Part shown: piece after piece, positions 1-8,767 of the stretch
Numbering within the stretch: position 1 is the stretch's first letter
Layout: the number at the start of each line of letters is the position of its first letter
Assembly (NCBI RefSeq): GCF_004843725.1
Contig: NZ_CP039451.1
Location: 3,168,001 to 3,232,000 of the forward strand
Direction of reading: 5' to 3'
DNA from: Psychroserpens sp. NJDZ02
GTDB lineage: Bacteria; Bacteroidota; Bacteroidia; Flavobacteriales; Flavobacteriaceae
DNA: 64,000 nucleotides
Notes under the pieces: generated by a model
The model's input: the letters and a program-made list of their open reading frames with translations, nothing else
Databases searched by the model: none
Told to the model about the DNA's origin: nothing
Made by a program: the position numbers and the translations under genes

Positions 1-113
1 TGATCTTATTATACCTTATTTAAAATCTCTAAATATAATGCACACAGGGTTAGACGTATAGAAATATGCAAATAATTACCTTCTTTTTTATTTTATGGAA
101 TAGGATATGTTTT

Positions 114-620
114 TTAGTAGAAAATCATATCATCTTGTACATCAGGATCTGATGTTTTGTATTGAAGTGCGGCACTACCATCTAAATTGACTAGACGTTT
201 TAATTTTTCGTACCCCATATTTTGCAATTTAAGATTAAACGGCTTCAGTGGTCATATTTCTGTTTTTTTATAGAATAAAGTAATGACTCCGTTCATAAAT
301 TTTTCTTTAAGTTGAAAACAGAAAGCTTCTTCTTATAAGAGATTTTTCATTTGTTAGATGGTTCTTTTCTTATCAGCTTTTAGCTATAACTTGATAAGTT
401 CCACTTTGAAGAAGTGCTTGATTAATTTGTAACTCTCCTCCATATCCTAGCTCTTTTGTTTCTTCACCATACTAATCTTGGTATGTCATTAACTAATATT
501 GCAGCAAAGCAATAAATGTATGGCAAATTGTATATACTGGTTGTTTAATTGGTATCATTAATTTACTTTGTTTTTCGGAATGGATAACTATGTTTCACCT
601 TTTAAAACCTTGAAGAGAGT
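114..620 (-). pseudogene. Decayed gene of unknown function at the left end of the T6SS payload region
   Basis: Read on the minus strand from about 620 down to the TAA at 114-116, this stretch keeps a coding-like translation broken by six in-frame stops and one frameshift. The stops lie at 595-597, 493-495, 472-474, 354-356, 333-335 and 252-254. The frame changes near 375-385, in the A-rich run after the segment reading TYQVIAK. Readable pieces include YGEETKELGYGGEL, QINQALLQSGTYQ, FQLKEKFMNGVITLFYKK and QYKTSDPDVQDDMIFY. Every stop is explained by TGG to TGA/TAG or CAA to TAA. I do not recognise the family. Its place beside effector and immunity genes suggests a dead member of that payload set. 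The 5' limit is approximate. Confidence 0.5.
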
Positions 621-638
621 ATTTTTAGTTTTATTCCA

Positions 639-1412
639 TTATCTTATAATTTCAAAATCAGTACTATCATTTTTTTTATGAATTAAAAATGGAAGATTAA
701 ATTCTTCATCATTAATGTTTCTATAGCTTAATATAGAATCCCCATTTATATTAGTTACTTCAGCTATTTTTTTATTTGCATATATTTTAGTGTTGATTTT
801 TGAAGGAAATGGTTGTAAAATGAAATTTTCTTTACTTAATTTATTAAACAAATTATTCCACTCTCGCTTATTGTTTTGGTTTAAATAAAGCGCTTTATCA
901 ACTTCTACGAATTTTTTATTAAATAAATTAAATAATTGCTCTTTGTTTGTATTTGCTAATTTGTATATTTTTTGATAAAATTTTAAAATATCATCATTAT
1001 ATGAATCGTCTAATTCTATCGAAGACTTCCAACCTTCTATTGAAAATGGTACTACAGCATTAAAGGTTGCCTTTTTTACTATTATAGGATATTGTTTTTC
1101 TGTAAAAGAAGGTGTTTGATATATAAATGCTTGATTTAAATCTTCGTAATTTTGAGTAGCAGAATTGTAGGAATGCACTTTAATTTTAAGATATGCATCT
1201 TTTCTTAAAGTAGTTTCTGTTTTTAAAGGAAAAATCTTAATAGATATTTCTTGTATACCACTTTCTAGTATTAAATGATTTATTGGGTAGTGTGAAGATA
1301 AAGAACCTCCATCCATACTTTTAAACGCGAGCAAATCATTAATTAATATCTCAAAATTACAAATTGACATATCAAAGTCTACTACATAATAAGGTTTGTT
1401 AAAATTTTCCAT
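639..1412 (-). CDS. Hypothetical protein, possible T6SS immunity or accessory protein
   Basis: A 257-aa protein with no signal peptide, membrane segment or family motif that I recognise. It starts 5 nt after the stop of the upstream lipoprotein gene and ends the minus-strand run that begins with the PAAR-like and OmpA-domain genes, so it is probably co-transcribed with them. Genes directly after T6SS effectors often encode immunity or chaperone proteins, and that is the only basis for the suggested role. A predicted cytoplasmic location would fit a chaperone or an immunity protein against a cytoplasmic toxin. Function unknown. Confidence 0.6.
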   Translation of the reverse strand: MENFNKPYYVVDFDMSICNFEILINDLLAFKSMDGGSLSSHYPINHLILESGIQEISIKIFPLKTETTLRKDAYLKIKVHSYNSATQNYEDLNQAFIYQTPSFTEKQYPIIVKKATFNAVVPFSIEGWKSSIELDDSYNDDILKFYQKIYKLANTNKEQLFNLFNKKFVEVDKALYLNQNNKREWNNLFNKLSKENFILQPFPSKINTKIYANKKIAEVTNINGDSILSYRNINDEEFNLPFLIHKKNDSTDFEIIR

Positions 1413-1417
1413 AATTT

Positions 1418-2107
1418 TTATTTTAGGTATTTACCCAAAATAGGGTCGTTTGTAGAGTTATGATATCCAAAAATAATTTTTTCTGTTAATGCTTCTTTAG
1501 TTATAATTACTAATTTATTTGAAAATGCTTCTTTACCTCGGATCAAGGTATATTGATAGATTATATTGTTTTTAATCCAGGTGTTTTGATAAGGATAAGT
1601 AATTAGCTCATCATCATATTCATCTATAATTTTTTTTACACCTTGCTTTTCTGTTAAATTATTTAATATAATTAATACTTCATCGTTACTTTTATCATAG
1701 GCGATAGTATTAAAAGTTTGTTGCGGTGCCCCAAGTTTTTGTTCTAAGTGATTATAAACATCAAAGGTGTTTTCTTTTTCTAACGAGAAACTAGCAAAAA
1801 TTAGTTTGTTATCAAGTGTTACTAGTTTTGCACCTATATCATCAAGCGGCAAGTTGTTGAAATTTAGTTGTTTAATCTCATCTGGAGTCCTAAAATAATA
1901 ATGAGTACTAGTTTTGTCTCCTTCTAAAAAAGGTGATTTAGAGCTGTCCAGAGACCAAGCTCCAATTTGATTTTCAACTTTTGATGTCTTTATGCTTTTT
2001 AGTAGATCTTGAGCTTGAAAGTTTATAGTGTCTAGATTCAACGTTTCAGGTTTACATCCTAAAAGGAATATATAGATTATGAATATATAGTTTTTATTAA
2101 GTTTCAT
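1418..2107 (-). CDS. Lipoprotein, candidate immunity protein for the OmpA-domain effector
   Basis: A 229-aa protein with a lipoprotein signal peptide: a short basic start, a hydrophobic core and a lipobox ending LLGC near residue 18. It should be tethered to the periplasmic face of a membrane. It begins 5 nt after the stop of the 866-aa OmpA-domain gene and is followed 5 nt later by the 257-aa gene. A lipidated periplasmic protein encoded directly behind a large putative T6SS toxin is the usual arrangement for an immunity protein against a periplasm- or membrane-acting effector. The role is inferred from position only. Confidence 0.6.
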   Translation of the reverse strand: MKLNKNYIFIIYIFLLGCKPETLNLDTINFQAQDLLKSIKTSKVENQIGAWSLDSSKSPFLEGDKTSTHYYFRTPDEIKQLNFNNLPLDDIGAKLVTLDNKLIFASFSLEKENTFDVYNHLEQKLGAPQQTFNTIAYDKSNDEVLIILNNLTEKQGVKKIIDEYDDELITYPYQNTWIKNNIIYQYTLIRGKEAFSNKLVIITKEALTEKIIFGYHNSTNDPILGKYLK

Positions 2108-2112
2108 TTTAA

Positions 2113-4713
2113 TTATTTATAAGGTCCGATAATATATTTTTTACTAAAGTTAGATTTATTTGGTTCAACTATTACGTATTCTCCTTTCTTTTCAAAAGTC
2201 CTTTTGAAAATTCCAAACTTTACAGATCCAACAGCAACGTATTTAGCAATGATACCTCCAAAATTTAGTTCTGGATAGCCATATAGGCCAACTTTACTGA
2301 CTTCTGCTTTAATACCTCCAGAAACATACGTACTAACATCTGCTTTTACATATCCTTCAAAGCTGGCCATACCTATCTCCCCATTTGCCCATGCTTTAAA
2401 TTCCATGGTCACTTGTATTTTACCTATAATACCTATCTCTCCTTTTGTGTCCGTAGGTACTAAAGTGTTGCCTTGTACTTGCCCTTTTGCATTTATACTT
2501 CCTGTAAATATTACCATAAAACTAATGCCTACATTACCCTCAATATGTTCTAAAACAAAATTTACAACCGTTCCGGCACCGGGACATATTGCATTGGGGC
2601 CATATTCTCTGAAAATTTTCCAAAGATTAATTTTACCTTCGGCTTCAATCAAAGGTTTAGACTCTATACCAATGGTGATATTCGTTCCAATTTTTGTATT
2701 GTTTTTTGGCGTTTCAAGATACCATTTTGCAGACACAGCAATTACAGGAGCTTTTATTTCAAAGCTTAATTTACCTCCATTTACAGGTGATTTTGCAATA
2801 GCATCTGTAGCGGCTTTCATTTTGTTAAAGAGCTTAAGCGTTTTTGCTATTTTTTTTCCCCACTCTTTACCAATCTCTAAATTTTGAGAATCTTCATCCC
2901 ACTTAGCTTTTAATGATAGTTCAAAAGATTGAGCCATTTCTCCAAAATTTTCAGAAAGCCCTCGGTCGATTGTTGATCCAATTACTTTTTCCTGTCCTTT
3001 TTCTATGTCATAAGGATGCATTTCATTACCATATGAATAAGCAAAGGATTCAGTATGGTTCCATTTAAATTCTAATTCCCATTTAATATCTGGATAAGCT
3101 TTTATTAAAATACTATGTGCTTTTTGATTAGAATAATATCTGCAACTATGAATATGCGTTTTGTATAAAGTCGCTGAATCTGACCAATTTAGTATGTTGA
3201 ATTTTGGCCATATATATTGAATTGGAGCAACGTTATATTTAGAAAGTGTTGATTGAATAGGGAACTGTAATGAGGGATTTGTTTCTTTAAACTCTTCTGC
3301 ATCAGGAGATTTTACAATAATTTCTTCTTTGTGTTTTTCGGCATTTCTATAACAATCCTCGGTGTCAAAACCTAAGACATCTAATGTTACTATTTGTTTA
3401 CTACTTGGCGCAGTGGTTTCAAAAACAGCAGCATTTGCTGTGTGACCATGAAAAGTAAATGAAATATCTACACGACGGGCATCTACATAGACTTCTTCGT
3501 TTTTATTTTTATAATCATCTGGGTTTTGAATATTATACTCTCCACGACCAATGCTAATAATTCTACTTGAATCTAAACCTCCATTTACAAAAAAGGTTTT
3601 AACAGAATCACTACGTTGTTGCGATAAATTTTTATTGTAATCTGCTTTACCAATTACACAAGCATAACCGGTCATCATTATAGTCGTTCCTTTATGGCCT
3701 AATAAAAAACCTAATATGTTATTTAGTTTTTTTTGCGCATCAGGAGCAATACTATAATCATTAAATTTAAAATGAATGCTGCGATTTATTTTCTCGTCGG
3801 TTGTATTACTTTTTATTTTAGTTACCCCATCTTCAAATATTGTAATAGTTTTTGTTGATGCTTTACCGTCTTTAACAAGAGGTAATGATATGGTTACTTT
3901 GTCAAACTTGCAAGGTTCATGTCTTTCTGCGTTAACCTCTGCTTTATAGACTTTTGTTGGTGTTAGGTTTTCGCTAACTTCAGCTTCTTTATCTACAACT
4001 TCATTTTTAATATTTAAATATATTGCATGATTGTCTGCACCTAAGTGATCTTTAATATATGTATTACCACTTCCTTTTTTTACTTTTATATAAAACTCTT
4101 CAACGTTTTCTGTATACCAGCCAACTTTATTTAGCCATTTTTTTGTGTTTCCAATCTTAAATGCAACTTCACCATTAACGACTTTTACGTTAGTATATCT
4201 ATCTATGTAATTATCAGCCCCTATAGTTTGGTTATAAACTTCTATAGTAACTGTATCTCCATTTAACCCTTCGGTATCTAACCAGATATAAACTAGCTCT
4301 CCATATTTGATTGGAGACCCATTTTTAATATTGTTACCTGTTGGTGTTTTTCTCCAATTACTTCCTTTTATTAAAGCCTTTGTATAACCATTTATATAAA
4401 GACCTGATGGATTTTTAAAATCTCTTTTTCCAGATAAACTAGCTTCAATGTAAAAAGTATAAGGACCACATAGTTTTTTTGATATGCTAAAATAGTACCC
4501 AGTTTTCGACTTTAATTGGTATAATATTGTCTTTCTATTATTGGATTGTCGCATCCAAGTGATAGCGTTCTTTTTATCATCCTCTGTTGTTCCAGAAAAC
4601 CATTCTTCTACTTTAAAGCTGGCAGGCTTTTCTGGAGGAATAGTAACATTAGTACTAGTCTTGTTATAGTACTTTCCTTGATACATTATTATTTTTTTTA
4701 CACCTCTTGCCAT
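2113..4713 (-). CDS. Large OmpA-domain protein, candidate T6SS effector
   Basis: An 866-aa protein without a classical signal peptide, which fits export through the T6SS. The N-terminal 250 residues look like beta-rich, Ig-like segments. Around residues 310-420 there is an OmpA-like peptidoglycan-binding domain, with a beta-alpha-beta pattern, the string NLSQQRSDSVKTFF and a following GRGEYN; in this family the corresponding positions bind diaminopimelate. The C-terminal 250 residues are glycine-rich with alternating polarity and read like membrane-active or barrel-like beta strands; that is an impression, not a family match. The gene starts 6 nt after the PAAR-like gene and is followed by a lipoprotein gene. 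This fits a tip-loaded effector that anchors to peptidoglycan and attacks the envelope. The toxic activity is unknown. Confidence 0.6.
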   Translation of the reverse strand: MARGVKKIIMYQGKYYNKTSTNVTIPPEKPASFKVEEWFSGTTEDDKKNAITWMRQSNNRKTILYQLKSKTGYYFSISKKLCGPYTFYIEASLSGKRDFKNPSGLYINGYTKALIKGSNWRKTPTGNNIKNGSPIKYGELVYIWLDTEGLNGDTVTIEVYNQTIGADNYIDRYTNVKVVNGEVAFKIGNTKKWLNKVGWYTENVEEFYIKVKKGSGNTYIKDHLGADNHAIYLNIKNEVVDKEAEVSENLTPTKVYKAEVNAERHEPCKFDKVTISLPLVKDGKASTKTITIFEDGVTKIKSNTTDEKINRSIHFKFNDYSIAPDAQKKLNNILGFLLGHKGTTIMMTGYACVIGKADYNKNLSQQRSDSVKTFFVNGGLDSSRIISIGRGEYNIQNPDDYKNKNEEVYVDARRVDISFTFHGHTANAAVFETTAPSSKQIVTLDVLGFDTEDCYRNAEKHKEEIIVKSPDAEEFKETNPSLQFPIQSTLSKYNVAPIQYIWPKFNILNWSDSATLYKTHIHSCRYYSNQKAHSILIKAYPDIKWELEFKWNHTESFAYSYGNEMHPYDIEKGQEKVIGSTIDRGLSENFGEMAQSFELSLKAKWDEDSQNLEIGKEWGKKIAKTLKLFNKMKAATDAIAKSPVNGGKLSFEIKAPVIAVSAKWYLETPKNNTKIGTNITIGIESKPLIEAEGKINLWKIFREYGPNAICPGAGTVVNFVLEHIEGNVGISFMVIFTGSINAKGQVQGNTLVPTDTKGEIGIIGKIQVTMEFKAWANGEIGMASFEGYVKADVSTYVSGGIKAEVSKVGLYGYPELNFGGIIAKYVAVGSVKFGIFKRTFEKKGEYVIVEPNKSNFSKKYIIGPYK

Positions 4714-4719
4714 GGTCTA

Positions 4720-5214
4720 TTAATTTGCAGATTCAACTATTCCTTCATTATTATTCTCATTTTTCCCAAGCGCACTAGTATCCACCATTGGGTTTAATTG
4801 TGCTTGGGTATCCTCGTCTGCATTATTAATGTTTTGTTGACTAGGTTCTGAAATTTGACCGTGGTTAGTTATTGATACTACTCCTGAGCCAGCTATAGCG
4901 CAAATAGCTTTGCTATCTTCTGTTAAAATGTTACCTCCATTTTTTAATGTGACATCTTCATAGGCGCCATCCCATCCAGTAATCATTGGTTGACATGGTT
5001 TATAACTACTTGGTGTGGGTTGTAATTTGCATTGACCAAAGGTTTTATTTTTAAATGGGGTACCTATCTCTAAGGTTGTACCTATTAATTTTTTGCTTCC
5101 ATTCTTGTCATTTGCGTACTCGTATGTATGTGATTTAACCTCTAGCATATCTGGTATAAATCCTTGTTGGCACTCACAAATGGCACCATGGACTACAATA
5201 TGTTTTTCACTCAT
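4720..5214 (-). CDS. DUF4280-family PAAR-like protein (T6SS spike tip)
   Basis: A 164-aa protein matching the DUF4280 pattern I know from T6SS loci: an N-terminal HGAICECQQG with paired cysteines, later conserved cysteines in FGQCKLQP and YKPCQPMI, and a WDGAYEDV-type segment before a low-complexity Asn/Gln-rich tail. DUF4280 proteins are PAAR-like and cap the VgrG needle, linking it to effectors. It sits between the LysM gene (12 nt upstream) and the OmpA-domain effector (6 nt downstream), the expected place for a protein that docks that effector on the spike. The Cys/His residues probably bind a metal at the tip. Confidence 0.85.
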   Translation of the reverse strand: MSEKHIVVHGAICECQQGFIPDMLEVKSHTYEYANDKNGSKKLIGTTLEIGTPFKNKTFGQCKLQPTPSSYKPCQPMITGWDGAYEDVTLKNGGNILTEDSKAICAIAGSGVVSITNHGQISEPSQQNINNADEDTQAQLNPMVDTSALGKNENNNEGIVESAN

Positions 5215-5226
5215 GATTATACTGGT

Positions 5227-6396
5227 TTATGAAAATATACTTCTCCAAAAGGATTTCTTATTTTCGTGTTGGTGTTTTATTAATTTTGGATGTCTTTTAT
5301 TTTCAGATTCTAGATTACTATCTATTTCTGAAATTGAAATTGAGACATACTTAGACTTGTTTAATTCTAAACTACACTCTAAGAAGGCAGATTCAATTTT
5401 ATGATTGTTTGGTTTTAAAAAGTATATTGTTCTAAATTTTCCTTTTGTCGATGGTTTGTCTAGAAATAGAGTAGAGAAGAACTGTTTTTGTTCTAATTCT
5501 TGTTTGCTTCTTTTATCATTGCAAATTCCTTTTGTATCTATTCTAAGTCTACTATTTTTATTGAATATTTTAGCACTTGTATTAACTTTAAACTCGACAG
5601 AAGCTGTATTTGGAATTATGGGAAATGTGATTATTTCATCTTTTTGTTTTGAATCTGGAAAATAGGTACGGTAAATTTTATTAAAATATAGATACAAAAA
5701 CCAATCATTTTTTAAATAATGAAGGCATAATGATTCGTCAATCAATGTTTCTTCAAATCGTTGAAAATAATTTTTAGCTATTTCACCTTCAAAGTATTTT
5801 AACTTTGTTTTTTTTTGTTTTTCCCATCTATTTAAAATCTGACCATGATTTTGTATTTCTATTAATTGCACATTTTTATCAATCTTAAGCACTAATGGGT
5901 ACAATACTTCTGTACAACTTAATGCCATCTCATCTGCAATTAAATTTGCTTCTTTATCATTTATATATGTTTTGGAAGTTATATCTATAGAGACATAATA
6001 ACTACCATCTTGATCTTTAGGATAGAATCTTACACTGGTTTCATACTTTATGGTCTGTTCTTTATTAGTAGATTTAATTGTTTTCAATACACCATAGCAA
6101 AGATCTTTTGAAAAGGGTTGATGAAGTAGTTTTCCTGTAAAAGGTTTGTTTAAATTATTGGGTTCTTCTATGTTTGGATTAGCCCAAACTTCTTTACCAT
6201 CTTTAAGGATATAACCTTCAGTAGGTAATATGATTTCTCGTAAAAAGTCCGGAATTCTTTTTCTAATTTGATCATGAGAAGGGGCTCTTTTGTTATGGTA
6301 GGCAATTAGTTCTTGAATTTCTAGACCATAAGTTTCCGCGACTCCTTTAATGGTGTCGTTTTCTTTGACTTTATATGTTCTTTGAATTGTTTTCAA
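5227..6396 (-). CDS. LysM-domain protein of the T6SS payload cluster
   Basis: A 389-aa protein with an N-terminal LysM domain at residues 4-50 (start RTYKVKENDTIKGVAETYG), a fold that binds peptidoglycan or chitin-type glycans. There is no signal peptide ahead of it, so cell-wall contact would need T6SS delivery. The rest is Lys/Asn-rich and unrecognised, with no catalytic motif that I can name. Short LysM proteins are common beside VgrG and PAAR-like genes in T6SSiii loci and in phage tails, where they act as hub or adaptor parts. It lies 43 nt from the lipoprotein gene upstream and 12 nt before the PAAR-like gene. Adaptor is the first guess, effector the second. Confidence 0.65.
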   Translation of the reverse strand: MKTIQRTYKVKENDTIKGVAETYGLEIQELIAYHNKRAPSHDQIRKRIPDFLREIILPTEGYILKDGKEVWANPNIEEPNNLNKPFTGKLLHQPFSKDLCYGVLKTIKSTNKEQTIKYETSVRFYPKDQDGSYYVSIDITSKTYINDKEANLIADEMALSCTEVLYPLVLKIDKNVQLIEIQNHGQILNRWEKQKKTKLKYFEGEIAKNYFQRFEETLIDESLCLHYLKNDWFLYLYFNKIYRTYFPDSKQKDEIITFPIIPNTASVEFKVNTSAKIFNKNSRLRIDTKGICNDKRSKQELEQKQFFSTLFLDKPSTKGKFRTIYFLKPNNHKIESAFLECSLELNKSKYVSISISEIDSNLESENKRHPKLIKHQHENKKSFWRSIFS

Positions 6397-6439
6397 GTTT
6401 TATATATATATTGAATCTATTGTTTTTTTGAACTATGAT

Positions 6440-7096
6440 TTAAATAGTAGGTTCTTTTTTATTAAAAAGACAGTGTGGAAATCGAACATCTATAGAGTCT
6501 TTTAATCGGTAATTTTTTGTTTCTATAATTTCTCCTTTTTCAGAATAATATAACCATTTGCCAATTTTAAAATTTTGAGAAACTTGTCCTTCTTCCTTTA
6601 TTACATAAATAGTATCTGTATTATTGAAGTAATAATCTTTCCAAAATCCATTACCATTTGTAAATGTAGTTGTATAATCTCCTATGGAAAATGTGTTATT
6701 TAAATCACCTTTTTCATCATAGAAAAAAGTACGCCAATCCTTAAAATTTGATCTAGAATTATAGTAAATACCATTGGGTAGTCCATTAATAATTTTAACA
6801 TCTTGAGACGTGATACTATCTTCATGAAAACTAATATTTACTTGGTCTACTATAGTATTGTTACTTATGTTATATAATTTTCCGTCTTTAATTTTATAAT
6901 TTATTAATACGTCAGCTATTTTTTTACTTTTAATATTTAAGCTATAATTATTAGTAGTCCAATATAAAATTGAATCTATATTTAATGGTGAATTTGCCTT
7001 CTCAATTTTAAGAGGATTAGAGTAGGTAGGTCTATTATTAGTTTTACAACCAATTAGCATGAAAACGCTAAATAAAAGAATAATATATGTTTTCAT
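6440..7096 (-). CDS. Lipoprotein with MORN-like C-terminal segments, candidate immunity protein to the metalloprotease
   Basis: A 218-aa protein with a clear lipoprotein signal (MKTYIILLFSVFMLIGC, Cys17). The C-terminal half has repeated Gly/Trp/Tyr segments such as GFWKDYYF and IGKWLYYSEKGEIIETKNY. These resemble the MORN-like variant repeats common in Bacteroidota. It starts 3 nt after the metzincin stop, so the two are surely co-expressed. A membrane-anchored periplasmic protein encoded directly behind a secreted protease is the expected layout for an immunity factor. That assignment rests on position and localisation only. Confidence 0.65.
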   Translation of the reverse strand: MKTYIILLFSVFMLIGCKTNNRPTYSNPLKIEKANSPLNIDSILYWTTNNYSLNIKSKKIADVLINYKIKDGKLYNISNNTIVDQVNISFHEDSITSQDVKIINGLPNGIYYNSRSNFKDWRTFFYDEKGDLNNTFSIGDYTTTFTNGNGFWKDYYFNNTDTIYVIKEEGQVSQNFKIGKWLYYSEKGEIIETKNYRLKDSIDVRFPHCLFNKKEPTI

Positions 7097-7099
7097 TTT

Positions 7100-8608
7100 T
7101 TAGTGATAATAGGTTTTAACTTCAGGCTTCATTATATCAGATTGCCATTTAAAAAAGACTTTTTGATTAGATAAGTCATAGTCCATAATGTTTTCTGTTG
7201 CTTTTTTTGAAAACCTTAAAAGGTTATTATTTAAAACTATGATATTATCTCTTCGATATTGTATGTTGTTATCTAATATTTTTGTGTCTTCCCGTCTTCG
7301 TTCAGGATTAGCATTATAAAAAGCACGGTTATTTGTCAAAGTTGATATTTTTGTTGCTTCATCTTGCGCTAAATCAGCTTGTGCATTTGCTAATAGGATG
7401 GCATTAGTTAGTGTTGGATCATCTTCAAAAGAATGTTCCAGTCCAAAATTATGTCCAATTTCATGTGCATAGGAGGGTAAATGGTCTATGTTGTTTTTAA
7501 AAATAATAATATGTTTACTATCTAAGGGAGCGTTATAGGATGCACCACCAGCGGTGGGAGATGTAAATGGTGTTATATATAAAAATACAGCATTTTTATT
7601 TACTAAATTAGGATACATTAATTTAAATCTATCGTTTATATAATCCATATACCTTCCAGTGCTCATCAACATAGTGGATTGATTTTGAATCATACCATTG
7701 TATTTTGGTTGATTAGAAGCATTAATCAAGGATTGTTTTCTAAAAACCCAATCTTTGGATTGATCGTATATCAATTTAACCTTAATTAAAGATTGATTCA
7801 TACTTTTTTGATTTAAGTAATCCTCTAATCCTTGAATTCCTCCAATTTTTGCTAATTCAGTATCAATTATAGTCTTACTAAAGTTAGGGTCATCCCTTAA
7901 ATAGGATTTAATAACATATATTTCTGTGGTGTAGTCATTGTAGTCATTATTTTTACATACCATTAGTTTACCGACTTCCACTTTTTGGCTATCTAATTTT
8001 GCAAAGACTTTAATTTCTTCATCATTTTCAAAAACTCCTCCATCACTTTTAATATTAATTTTTTTTGAATTTGAGTAGTATTTTTTAATATTAGTACCGC
8101 CAAGAGATTTATTTGTTATCGTACCTGTGATAAGGTTTTTTAGCATTAATTTTTCAGGAGTGATTTTTAAAAAAGGATTTTCATTTTCAAAAATTATTTC
8201 GGTATCATCGCTAATTAGAGTTTCTAAAGTTTCGATATCTATATCTAAATCAATTCCATTTGTTTGAATTGAAGCGGAGTGCGTAGTATTAGCTTCTATT
8301 GTATTTGGAAACATGGTTAACCAAGAACCATAATAATCGTTATTATGAGCTACTAATTTTTTATATTTAGTTTTTAAAAGATTAGTGTTTTCACAAAGGT
8401 TTAATGCAGCGTTAATTGTGTTTCCACTATGGTCTAGAATTACACTTTTAATAGGGTGAATATACTCATCCCTTAACCAATCAAAACCATACGTTCCATC
8501 ATAATCTGAAGGTCGTCTAAAGTGTACTAAAAACTTTTTTAATATTTGTGGTAGCTGGGTTCTAGATGTTGCTACAGGTGATCCAAAACGAACTTTAGCT
8601 TCCGCCAT
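7100..8608 (-). CDS. Metzincin-type zinc metalloprotease, candidate T6SS effector
   Basis: A 502-aa protein whose C-terminal domain carries the extended zinc-binding motif HEIGHNFGLEH at residues 382-392 (three His ligands, catalytic Glu), followed by a plausible Met-turn, ENIMDY, near residue 475. Together these define a metzincin. There is no signal peptide. The N-terminal 350 residues are unrecognised and may hold an adaptor part. The gene starts inside the end of a 56-aa gene (14-nt overlap) that starts 2 nt after VgrG, and is followed 3 nt later by a lipoprotein gene. VgrG, small gene, protease and lipoprotein read as one delivery-effector-immunity unit. The target is unknown. Confidence 0.75.
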   Translation of the reverse strand: MAEAKVRFGSPVATSRTQLPQILKKFLVHFRRPSDYDGTYGFDWLRDEYIHPIKSVILDHSGNTINAALNLCENTNLLKTKYKKLVAHNNDYYGSWLTMFPNTIEANTTHSASIQTNGIDLDIDIETLETLISDDTEIIFENENPFLKITPEKLMLKNLITGTITNKSLGGTNIKKYYSNSKKINIKSDGGVFENDEEIKVFAKLDSQKVEVGKLMVCKNNDYNDYTTEIYVIKSYLRDDPNFSKTIIDTELAKIGGIQGLEDYLNQKSMNQSLIKVKLIYDQSKDWVFRKQSLINASNQPKYNGMIQNQSTMLMSTGRYMDYINDRFKLMYPNLVNKNAVFLYITPFTSPTAGGASYNAPLDSKHIIIFKNNIDHLPSYAHEIGHNFGLEHSFEDDPTLTNAILLANAQADLAQDEATKISTLTNNRAFYNANPERRREDTKILDNNIQYRRDNIIVLNNNLLRFSKKATENIMDYDLSNQKVFFKWQSDIMKPEVKTYYH

Positions 8609-8765
8609 TACTTATAACTTTTTTATTACTAATTAAACTTAAATCTCCATCCACTGCATCTATAGTAATTTTATCTGCGTACTTATCGTATTTACCATTA
8701 ACAATAGCTTCATACTTTTTATTTGCAATAACTGAATAGTTTTTTGCTTGTCTTGTTATAGCCAT
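8595..8765 (-). CDS. 56-aa protein between VgrG and the metalloprotease, possible effector-loading peptide
   Basis: A small gene from ATG 8765 to TAA 8595, translating as 56 residues (start MAITRQAKNYSVIANKKYEA, end ISNGGS). It begins 2 nt after the VgrG stop and overlaps the first 14 nt of the metalloprotease gene in another frame, so translation of the two is probably coupled. The sequence is short beta-strand-like, with DAVDGDLSLISNKKV echoing the repeat style of the VgrG C-terminus (NINAGENINITAG). It could be a detached adaptor between spike and effector. The tight packing makes a chance reading frame unlikely. Confidence 0.6.
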   Translation of the reverse strand: MAITRQAKNYSVIANKKYEAIVNGKYDKYADKITIDAVDGDLSLISNKKVISNGGS

Positions 8766-8767
8766 AA

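Noticed and set aside
2405..2887. A 160-codon frame on the plus strand inside the OmpA-domain gene
   Set aside because: It lies wholly antisense to a long, well-supported gene and its translation is a low-complexity hydrophobic shadow with no start context.
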